Assembly (NCBI GenBank): GCA_903889845.1
Contig: CAISZB010000524.1
Coordinates: 1-10,918, forward strand
Direction of reading: 5' to 3'
DNA length: 10,918 nucleotides
Source of the DNA: an uncultured Verrucomicrobium sp.
GTDB taxonomy: Bacteria; Verrucomicrobiota; Verrucomicrobiia; Methylacidiphilales; GAS474
The notes under the pieces are model-generated. The model was given only the letters and a program-made list of their open reading frames with translations. It had not been told where the DNA came from and made no database searches. Each line of letters begins with the position of its first letter. Within the stretch, counting starts at the first letter, position 1. Position numbers and translations under genes: made by a program. Below are positions 1-5,733 of the stretch, piece by piece.

Positions 1-25
1 CTTCCCCTCCAATGTCCCCAACGGG

Positions 26-69
26 GTGTCACACTATTGGACCGCCACGTGTCTCAGTTTTGGACCGCC
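26..69. repeat. Two 21-bp direct repeats resembling an IS21-type element end
   Basis: Bases 26-46 and 49-69 are direct repeats matching at 18 of 21 positions with a 23-bp period. Both begin GTGTC and end TTGGACCGCC, and they differ at repeat positions 6, 9 and 11. Tandem terminal repeats of about this size, acting as transposase binding sites, are a known trait of IS21-family ends, which start with TG and finish with CA. No istA or istB gene follows on the right, so the element most likely lies to the left of the window and this is its right tip, perhaps ending at the CA of 75-76. The opposite reading, a left end starting with TG at 27 and no remaining body, cannot be excluded. The repeats are certain; the family assignment is inference. 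Confidence 0.45.
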
Positions 70-241
70 CTACGCAGTTGCCGACGAGGGTCGCCGCGGC
101 GAGGGGATCGGGCGGGAGGAGGGAGAAGCCGCCGGAGGGGATGGCCGGGAGGGAGGCCGCCGGAGCCGGGAAGGGCGGCGAGGCTGCCAGGAAAACCGCC
201 AAAGCCACAGCTAAAGCTAGACCCGGAGGGCGCGCGCGCAT
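29..241 (-). pseudogene. Possible truncated secreted protein running into the IS-like repeats
   Basis: This is a 70-codon frame with an ATG at 241. The first 30 residues look like a Sec signal peptide: two Arg near the start, the hydrophobic run LALAVALAVFLAA, then a Pro/Ala-rich stretch with possible A-x-A cleavage sites. After about codon 15, third positions are mostly C or G, as in the neighbouring genes. The last 13 or so codons (from about 69 down to 29) are made of the IS-like direct repeats, so the native C-terminus would be missing. No Shine-Dalgarno is visible. It lies 46 bases downstream of the acidic protein gene on the same strand. The remainder of the protein is Pro/Ala/Leu-rich and I recognise no family. 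It could equally be a chance frame in GC-rich DNA. Confidence 0.25.
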
Positions 242-287
242 GATGGTCTGCGACGCTATCGGGCGGAAGGAGCGGAAGCAACCGCGA

Positions 288-785
288 TCAGTTTGTCTCG
301 TCCTCGTCGAAGGGGTCCTCGCCCTCGCCGCCTTCGTCGTCCTCGATCCCCTCGCGGCCCCGGGCGAAGGACTCGATCAGGTCGCGCAGGAGGGGGAAGC
401 CGTAGTCGCGCCACATGTCGCACAGGATCCATTCGAGGAGGTCCTCCTCCTCGACCTCGGGCTGGCCGATGTGGAGGCGGGGGTTCTTCGAGGCCTCGGC
501 CAGGAAGGCGGCGTAGTCCCCGGCGATGGAGAGGCGGTAACGGAGGCAGGTCTGCTCCTCCGCGCTGAGGTCGGGCCATTCCCCGGTCCGGGCATAGGCG
601 CGGATCGCGGCGCGGACCCCCTCGGCGGTGGCGTCGTCGAAGTCCTCCAGCGCCCCCTCGGCGGAGAGGAGGACGTCGGTCAGATCGTCCTCGGTGTGCG
701 CGAAGTCGGGCGCGGCTTCGAGGGCTTCCCCAAGGAGGTCGAGGAGGCGGCTCCAGGTCATGCTGTCGTCTTGGCGGAAAATCAC
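288..785 (-). CDS. Acidic hypothetical protein, last gene of the polysaccharide operon
   Basis: I do not recognise this protein of about 165 residues. It appears soluble: no signal peptide and no membrane segment. It is predicted mostly helical and strongly acidic, with a C-terminal tail from about residue 143 composed almost only of Glu, Asp and Gly (EDDEGGEGEDPFDEDE). The middle carries aromatic and Leu-rich helices (LLEWILCDMWRDYGFPLLRDLI). The start at 785 is a GTG preceded by the pyrimidine run TTCCCCTCCC, the same kind of leader as the neighbouring genes have. An ATG at 761 (MTWSRLLDLL) is the alternative and would give 157 residues. The gene follows the Wzc-like gene after 106 bases on the same strand, so co-transcription is possible but not certain. 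A role in polysaccharide production is only suggested by position. Confidence 0.7.
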   Translation of the reverse strand: MIFRQDDSMTWSRLLDLLGEALEAAPDFAHTEDDLTDVLLSAEGALEDFDDATAEGVRAAIRAYARTGEWPDLSAEEQTCLRYRLSIAGDYAAFLAEASKNPRLHIGQPEVEEEDLLEWILCDMWRDYGFPLLRDLIESFARGREGIEDDEGGEGEDPFDEDETN

Positions 786-891
786 GGGAGGGGAACTATG
801 GGCTTCGGCTGGGCGGTTTTCAACGTGATTCGGAGGGGGTCAGGGGGCGCGAAGGGCCCATCCCCCGCGCTCTCCTAGAGCGTGTCATGCG
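786..891. other. Intergenic gap between Wzc-like gene and acidic protein gene
   Basis: This 106-base gap holds no reading frame worth calling. On the minus strand it contains a G-run (GGGGGATGGGC) followed by a C-run (GCGCCCCC), which could pair as a loose hairpin about 30 bases after the Wzc-like stop. No T-tract follows, so I do not call a terminator. The region could hold a promoter for the acidic protein gene, but I see no convincing -35/-10 pair. Confidence 0.3.
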
Positions 892-3075
892 CTACTTCTT
901 CCAAAACGGAATATACCGCTTCGCGTCCTTCACAAAGGGCTTCTGCTCGAATTCGGCGGCGAATTTCTTCGCGCGGACGAGCCATTCCTCGGCGGGCTCC
1001 ATTTCCGGGCAGCCCTGGAGGACGACGCCGTAGATCTCCATCCGGGCCGTGGCGGCGCGGGCGGCCAGGCGCATGAGGTCGGAGGTGGTCGCCCCCTGGT
1101 AGCCGGAGACGACGATGATCTGCGTCCGGGGCGGCGCGGCCAGGAGGAGGTGCCACTCGTCGAGGAGGGGCGGCCCGTCGATGAGGATGAAGTCCCACTT
1201 CCCCGCCAGGCGCGTCAGCTCCGGCGCGAGGGGGCGGCGGGAGATGAGGCTGTCGACGTCGCCCTCGAATTCCCCGGCGTCGATCATCGCCAGTTCCTGC
1301 ACGGCGGAATAGGCGATGTGCTCCTCCAGCGCGTCGTCGGCGAAGAGCCAGTCGGTGAGGCCGGAGCGGGGCGCGATGCCGAGGCGCTTCGCCAGGCGGT
1401 CGTCGGAGAAGTTGAGGTTGATGACGAGGGTCTTCTTTTCCGACTTCGCCAGGAGGATGGCGAGCTGGGCCAGGGCCTCGCGGGAGTCGCCGCCGTGGCC
1501 GACGGTGGAGAAGGCGAAGAGCGGGTGCTGGCGGTTCGTGAAGGAATCGCGCAGGAGCTGGCCGCGGAGGTAGCCGAGGTCGGTCGGGGCGTCGGTGAAG
1601 TGGGTGGGATGGGCATCCTCCCCGCCCAGGCGCGGGATCGTGGCGAGGCAGGGGAGGCCCGTCGCCATCTCGATCTGGACCGGGGTGCGGAGGCGGGAGT
1701 CGAGGAGGTGGATGAGGAAGGCGACGCCCGCGCCCCCGGCGAGGCCGAAGAAGAGGCCGAGGAGGAGGTTCAGGACGAGGCTGGGACGGACGGGCTTCTG
1801 GTCGGCGAGGCCGGGATCGACGACGGCGATGACGCTGGCCTGGCTCTCGATGCCGTCTTCCGGCTTCCCCTCGGCCAGGAGGCGCTTGCGGAGGCTGAAG
1901 TCGCTGAAGGCACGGCCCAATTCGCCCCGCTTCGTCTGGAGCTGGCTGATGGCCTTCTCGTTCTCGGCGACGCGGCGGGTGAGGACTTCCTCCTCGGTGC
2001 GGCTGATGTCGAGGGTGGAGCGGAGGGCCTGGGAAAGGTGCTGCGCCTGCTTGTCGAGCTGGTGGCGGAGGCCGGCGGCCTCGGCCCGCTTCCCGTCGAG
2101 GCGCAGGCCCCGGGTGCTGTAGGTGGCCAGGGAGTAGTACTCCGACTCGACGAAGTTGAGCTGGGTCTTGAGGTTGTTGATCGTGGTGTCGTTGCTGAAG
2201 GCGGAGAACTCCGCCAGGGGGAGCTTCTTCGCGGTGTAGGCGTCGAGTTCGCGGACCTCCTCCTCCAGCCGGACCCGCTCGCTGGTGACGGTGGCGAGGG
2301 TGTCGACGAGCTTGGCCGAGGTGCCGCGGGTCAGGGTGAGCTGCGACTGGACCTCGGCCAGGCGCCCGGCGAGGGTGTTCATCGTCAGGATCTCGTCGAA
2401 GAGGGTGTTGACGACCTTGGTGGCGAATTCCGGGTTGCACGACTCGACGGTGATCGTGCCGAGGCGGCTGTTGCGGGTGGCGGCGACCTTGATGTTCGCC
2501 CGGCTGGAGTCGAAGCCGCGCAGGGAGATGGCCCGCTCCTTGTCGTTGAAGGACAGGGCGCTGGGGAGGACGCGGAGCCGGAGGGCGATGGCCCGTTTGA
2601 TCTCCCGGCCGGGGATGCTGAGGATGAGGCTCTGGACCATCTCGCGGGAGGTCTCGGGATCGTTCGCGGTCTCCGTCGTCGTGGTGAAGGGGAGCTGGTC
2701 GACGAGGAAGGTCCCCTTCGCCTGGTAGGTGCGCGGGGTGGCCAGGTACATGACGAATCCCAGGAGGAGGCCGATGGAGACGCCGACGAGCCAGATGTGG
2801 GCCTGTTCCCGGGCGAGGGAGAGGAAGTTCTGGAAGGTCGGCTCCTGGCCTTCGTCGCCGACCAGCTCCATGGGCGCGTTCCCCGACGGGAGGGCGGCGG
2901 GGCTGCCGCCGAGGCCCGGGCCTGAGCCCGAGTCCAGGGGCCACGACGTCCCGTTGGCGGTGAGGCCCAGGAGGAGGATGCGCATCTGCTCCCGCGCGAT
3001 GGCTGCGGCCTGCTGCATGACGGCGTCCGGGATCTCCTCGCCGGGGCGGGAGGGCTGGAGGGGGGAAGGGGTCAT
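892..3075 (-). CDS. Wzc/Wzz-type polysaccharide co-polymerase with degenerate BY-kinase domain
   Basis: This 727-residue inner-membrane protein has the layout of Wzc-family chain-length regulators. There is a first membrane helix at about 94-112 (IWLVGVSIGLLLGFVMYLA), a large periplasmic region with a Wzz-like start and long coiled-coil helices at about 230-400, a second membrane helix at about 432-457, and a cytoplasmic P-loop domain at about 515-690. In active BY-kinases the last domain autophosphorylates on a C-terminal tyrosine cluster and cycles oligomer state. Here the Walker A site reads STVGHGGDSREAL with no lysine, and Walker A' reads LVINLNFSD with Asn in place of the usual Asp. Walker B (DFILIDGPP, 629-637) is kept. 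The tail has a single Tyr (721). It may therefore be a structural scaffold rather than a kinase. The N-terminus before the first helix is unusually long (93 residues); Met69 (ATG at 2871) is an alternative start. The gene begins 24 bases after the OPX gene, with a CTTCCCCCCTGCC leader. Confidence 0.88.
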   Translation of the reverse strand: MTPSPLQPSRPGEEIPDAVMQQAAAIAREQMRILLLGLTANGTSWPLDSGSGPGLGGSPAALPSGNAPMELVGDEGQEPTFQNFLSLAREQAHIWLVGVSIGLLLGFVMYLATPRTYQAKGTFLVDQLPFTTTTETANDPETSREMVQSLILSIPGREIKRAIALRLRVLPSALSFNDKERAISLRGFDSSRANIKVAATRNSRLGTITVESCNPEFATKVVNTLFDEILTMNTLAGRLAEVQSQLTLTRGTSAKLVDTLATVTSERVRLEEEVRELDAYTAKKLPLAEFSAFSNDTTINNLKTQLNFVESEYYSLATYSTRGLRLDGKRAEAAGLRHQLDKQAQHLSQALRSTLDISRTEEEVLTRRVAENEKAISQLQTKRGELGRAFSDFSLRKRLLAEGKPEDGIESQASVIAVVDPGLADQKPVRPSLVLNLLLGLFFGLAGGAGVAFLIHLLDSRLRTPVQIEMATGLPCLATIPRLGGEDAHPTHFTDAPTDLGYLRGQLLRDSFTNRQHPLFAFSTVGHGGDSREALAQLAILLAKSEKKTLVINLNFSDDRLAKRLGIAPRSGLTDWLFADDALEEHIAYSAVQELAMIDAGEFEGDVDSLISRRPLAPELTRLAGKWDFILIDGPPLLDEWHLLLAAPPRTQIIVVSGYQGATTSDLMRLAARAATARMEIYGVVLQGCPEMEPAEEWLVRAKKFAAEFEQKPFVKDAKRYIPFWKK

Positions 3076-3099
3076 GGCAGGGGGGAAGATCGGGGAATC

Positions 3100-3705
3100 T
3101 TAGAGGAAATTCTTCGGGACGGTGAGGACGTCCCCGGGCTGGAGGAGGATGTTCTGCCCGGCGTCGAGGCCGCGGAGGACCGACTTGAGGTCGAGCTCGT
3201 AGATGTCGGTGACGCCCGCGTTCTCCCGGATGAGTTTCACGCGGCGCGTGTTGGCGATGGAGGTGAAGCCGTTGGCGGCGGCGATGGCGTCGAGCGCCCG
3301 CATCGGACCCTCGGTCATTTCCGCGTGGATCTGGTGGAAGACCTCGCCGAGGACGGTGATGCGGGGGGTGTGGAATTCCTCGATGTGGACGACCTTCGTC
3401 CCCTTGCTCGCCTTCGCGACGGCGGAGGCCAGGGCGTCGGCGGAGAGGCCGACGGCGGCGATCGAGGTGGAATCGTCCAGGTCGAGCTTCCCTTCCTGGG
3501 AGACCGCGACGACGCTCGTGGTGCCGTCGCTCTTCTTCAGGGTGATCTTGTCGAGGAGGGCGACGGTGTAGGGGGCGACGCTGTGGCTGAGGTGGACGAT
3601 CCCGGCGGGGATGCCGGGGTCGGTGGTGACGGGCGCGGGCCTGTCTTCGGCCAGCCCGATGGCGGGGAGGAGGAGGGCGAGGAGGAGGGCGGTGGTTTTG
3701 GTCAT
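3100..3705 (-). CDS. Short Wza/OPX-type polysaccharide export protein (SLBB), no lipobox
   Basis: This is a 201-residue exported protein of the polysaccharide-export (OPX) family. A clear signal peptide, MTKTTALLLALLLPAIGLA, is followed by ED, so cleavage is by signal peptidase I. There is no lipobox cysteine, although classical Wza is a lipoprotein. The N-terminal export domain is recognisable but diverged: the usual YxIGPGDxL region reads PYTVALLDKITL (45-56). An SLBB-like segment covers about 113-165 (RITVLGEV, then a helix and AAANGFTSIANTRRVKLIREN), ending with the family-typical LQPGDVLTVP at 188-197. There is no C-terminal amphipathic helix of the Wza type, so it has no obvious way to cross the outer membrane. 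The preceding gene encodes a beta-barrel that could serve as the outer-membrane part. I chose the ATG at 3705, which has a CCCTCCTCCTCCC leader. A TTG at 3747 is in frame but would place 14 Pro/His-rich residues before the signal peptide. Confidence 0.85.
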   Translation of the reverse strand: MTKTTALLLALLLPAIGLAEDRPAPVTTDPGIPAGIVHLSHSVAPYTVALLDKITLKKSDGTTSVVAVSQEGKLDLDDSTSIAAVGLSADALASAVAKASKGTKVVHIEEFHTPRITVLGEVFHQIHAEMTEGPMRALDAIAAANGFTSIANTRRVKLIRENAGVTDIYELDLKSVLRGLDAGQNILLQPGDVLTVPKNFL

Positions 3706-3743
3706 GGGAGGAGGAGGGTGGGGTTGGGTGGATCGTTCGTGAT

Positions 3744-5258
3744 TCAAAACTTCATGGCGACGCCGGTCGAAAGGCGGCAGTCCTCCGACTGGTGGCCGCT
3801 GCCGACGACGGTCTCCGTGCGGAGGTAGGTCCCCTTCACGTAGATGCGGGAATCGCTCCCGATCTTGTCGGGGAGGCGGTAGGCGAGTTCGAGTTCGGGA
3901 CGCAGTTCGAGGGTCTCCGCGGTGCTCTGCTCGAAGGAGTAGTCGGTGAGGGCGACCTGCGGGATGCAGTACCAGTTCCCGCCGAGGAAGATCTCCGGGA
4001 TGAACTGGGCGGCGCTGGAGACGTAGTTGTTGTCCTTGCCCAGCTCGCTGGCCTGGTAGATCCGGTCGTACTTGAGGGTGAGGCGGAGGCGGGGACTCCA
4101 GTCGAAGCTGGTGTGGCCGGACATGCGCCAGCCGGAGAGGGCGTGCCGGTTCGGGTTCCCGTCGCTGGCGCTGAACTGCATCGCGTCCCAGCCGAAGAGG
4201 ACCTCGGTGAAGAGCCGGAGGTCGGGTTTGCCGCGCCAGCCGAAGCCGTCGATCAGCTCGCTGAAGGCGGCCCCGCGGGAGACCTCGGTCTGGCGGATGT
4301 TGTTCCAGAGGAAGATATCGACGTTGTCGAGGGCGCGCCAGCCGCCCTGGGTCATGTAGTTGCAGGTGTCGGAGTCGATGTAGGGGGTGAAGACGTCGGT
4401 GTTCGGGTCGAGGACGCCGTTCTGCGGGTGCTTGAGGTGGTCGAAGGAGAAGTCCTGGCTGACGAAGGTGCGGGAGGTGAGCTGGTAGTCGGCATGGACG
4501 CCGGGGGCCAGGATCATCCGCTGGACGCGGCCGATGCGCTCGTTGTCCCGGTCCTCGAATCCGGTGCTGGTGAAGTCCTCCAGTGTGATGTAGGGCCGCC
4601 AGACGGCCGACCCGCGCCCGATCCGCCCGTCGAGGTTGAGCTGGTTGTTGATCGCGTTGAAGCGGTCCTGCTTGTCGAAGACGTCGGCGGTGAAGAGGTA
4701 GTGGGCGTGGGCGGCCAGGATCGTGTCGTACCGTTCCGTGTAGATTGAATCGGGCGTGCCGAGCTGGACGTCGGCCCCGGCGGAGAGGGTGGTGTAGTAG
4801 TCGCCGATGTGGTTGTCCGCCGTGATGTTGATGTTCGACTCGTAGGTGTGGGTGACCCCGGCGTAGGGGGTGACGGTGAGGAGGCCCTGCTTTGGCGGGG
4901 TGGGATGGAGGCCGATGGAGGGGACGTAGGTGAGGACGTCGCGGTAGAGGTAGGGGTAGTAGGCGGGATCGTAGGCAAGGGGGAGGCCGGTGAGGTCGAT
5001 GCGGCGTTCCGGACGGAGGCTCGTCGGGAGGAAGGAGGGCTTCTCTGCGTAGATCCCCTGCTCGATGACGTCGGGCGCGGAGAAGTCGATCGCCGGCTCC
5101 GGCGGGACGGCGCGGGTGCGGGAGAGGCCGGGGAGGATCGAGTCGGCGGTCTGGGTCTGGGGGGAAATCTCCTCGACGCCGGGGTTGAGGGCCCGGGCGG
5201 ACGTGAAGAAGAGCAACAGCACCGCCCCCGCGTGGCGGCTGGCTCGGGCGATTTTCAC
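3744..5258 (-). CDS. Outer-membrane beta-barrel protein of the polysaccharide export system
   Basis: This is a 504-residue predicted outer-membrane protein. A signal peptide (hydrophobic AGAVLLLFFTSARA, about residues 11-24) is followed by a proline-rich, probably periplasmic stretch to about residue 105. The rest consists of alternating hydrophobic/polar strands with many aromatic residues, such as GLLTVTPYAGVTHTYESNINI, HADYQLTSRTFVSQDFSF and LRLTLKYDRIYQAS. It ends in Phe (GVAMKF), the usual C-terminal signal for BAM insertion. Length and appearance fit the BBP2-like barrels encoded in exopolysaccharide loci, and its place directly before the OPX gene suggests it is the outer-membrane pore for the polymer. 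The start is a GTG at 5258 sharing GTGA with the receiver stop, so translation is probably coupled. A GGAG and a G-run lie just upstream. The frame stays open to 5573, but that part lies inside the receiver gene, is Arg/Pro/His-rich and has no signal peptide. Confidence 0.82.
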   Translation of the reverse strand: MKIARASRHAGAVLLLFFTSARALNPGVEEISPQTQTADSILPGLSRTRAVPPEPAIDFSAPDVIEQGIYAEKPSFLPTSLRPERRIDLTGLPLAYDPAYYPYLYRDVLTYVPSIGLHPTPPKQGLLTVTPYAGVTHTYESNINITADNHIGDYYTTLSAGADVQLGTPDSIYTERYDTILAAHAHYLFTADVFDKQDRFNAINNQLNLDGRIGRGSAVWRPYITLEDFTSTGFEDRDNERIGRVQRMILAPGVHADYQLTSRTFVSQDFSFDHLKHPQNGVLDPNTDVFTPYIDSDTCNYMTQGGWRALDNVDIFLWNNIRQTEVSRGAAFSELIDGFGWRGKPDLRLFTEVLFGWDAMQFSASDGNPNRHALSGWRMSGHTSFDWSPRLRLTLKYDRIYQASELGKDNNYVSSAAQFIPEIFLGGNWYCIPQVALTDYSFEQSTAETLELRPELELAYRLPDKIGSDSRIYVKGTYLRTETVVGSGHQSEDCRLSTGVAMKF

Positions 5259-5644
5259 GGCCCCCCCGCTCCGGGTTGCTGTTGGAGAAGGGTCTTCTTG
5301 GCGAGGCTGATCGTGCTGCGGAGCTCGGAGATGCTCAACGGTTTGCCGAGCACCTTGAGGATGCCGAGGCGCTCCGCCCGGGCCATATCGATCGCGCCGG
5401 TGTCGCCGGAAAAGAGGATGATGGGGAGCGTGAAGCCCGAGGTGCGGAGCTCCTCCACGGCGTCGAGGCCGAGGCGGTCCGGCATGAAGTAGTCGATCAG
5501 GAGGACATCGACTTTCTCCTCCCGGACCAGATCGACGATGCCCTGGGAGTCGGGCCGGTAGACCGACTGCCACCCGCCCTGGGCGACGATCTGTGCAATA
5601 ATCATTCCAACGGCTTCCAGATCATCGACAACAAGGAGTTTCAT
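5255..5644 (-). CDS. Stand-alone CheY-like response regulator receiver
   Basis: This 129-residue single-domain protein has the full receiver set: acidic pair Asp7-Asp8, phospho-acceptor Asp51 at the end of beta-3 (VDVLLIDYFMPD), Ser79 in LFSG as the switch hydroxyl, and Lys101 in the KP motif (LGKPLS). It has no DNA-binding or enzymatic output domain and ends with a short Gln/Pro/Gly tail after residue 118. Such proteins act by binding a partner when phosphorylated, or pass phosphate along a relay. No histidine kinase is encoded in the window. It lies 89 bases after the sugar-transferase gene and overlaps the barrel gene by four bases, so it is made together with the export machinery. The leader CCTTTTTTTAT before the ATG is pyrimidine-rich and has no Shine-Dalgarno. 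The receiver assignment is secure; its target is unknown. Confidence 0.92.
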   Translation of the reverse strand: MKLLVVDDLEAVGMIIAQIVAQGGWQSVYRPDSQGIVDLVREEKVDVLLIDYFMPDRLGLDAVEELRTSGFTLPIILFSGDTGAIDMARAERLGILKVLGKPLSISELRSTISLAKKTLLQQQPGAGGP

Positions 5645-5733
5645 ATAAAAAAAGGTAAGTCAGGAAGTATCAGTTTGTGGCCGGGGCAACAATGCGGAAG
5701 ATTCGCTAGAAGGCGTTTAACGATTAATGAGCG
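5645..5733. other. AT-richer intergenic stretch before the receiver gene
   Basis: These 89 bases between the sugar-transferase stop and the receiver start are richer in A and T than the rest of the window. On the minus strand they contain TTAATCGTTAAACG and a run of seven T just before the receiver ATG. This may mark an internal promoter or leader. TTGACG, overlapping the transferase stop, resembles a -35 box, but no fitting -10 box stands 16-18 bases on. I do not call a promoter. Confidence 0.25.

Noticed and set aside
83..104. A 20-base stretch around the palindrome TCGCCGCGGCGA that recurs near 6856-6875
   Set aside because: The second copy lies within the coding sequence of the sugar transferase. 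The motif is made of common GC-rich codons, and nothing else is shared around it, so I take it as chance.
1150..2925. Long open frame of 591 codons on the plus strand opposite the Wzc-like gene
   Set aside because: Its product is a monotonous Glu/Gly/Ala/Val/Leu/Asp mix, as expected for the antisense of a GC-rich gene. The minus strand gives a recognisable protein with domains. The similar frames at 3792-4748 and 5863-7053 are rejected for the same reason.
875..2944. Second long minus-strand frame of 689 codons over the Wzc-like gene
   Set aside because: It is made almost only of Arg, Pro, His and Gly, the usual result of a shifted frame in GC-rich DNA, and it overlaps a confidently identified gene.
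5259..5573. Upstream extension of the barrel gene to 5573
   Set aside because: The extra 105 codons lie inside the receiver gene, are Arg/Pro/His-rich and would bury the signal peptide. The GTG at 5258 gives a proper secreted protein.
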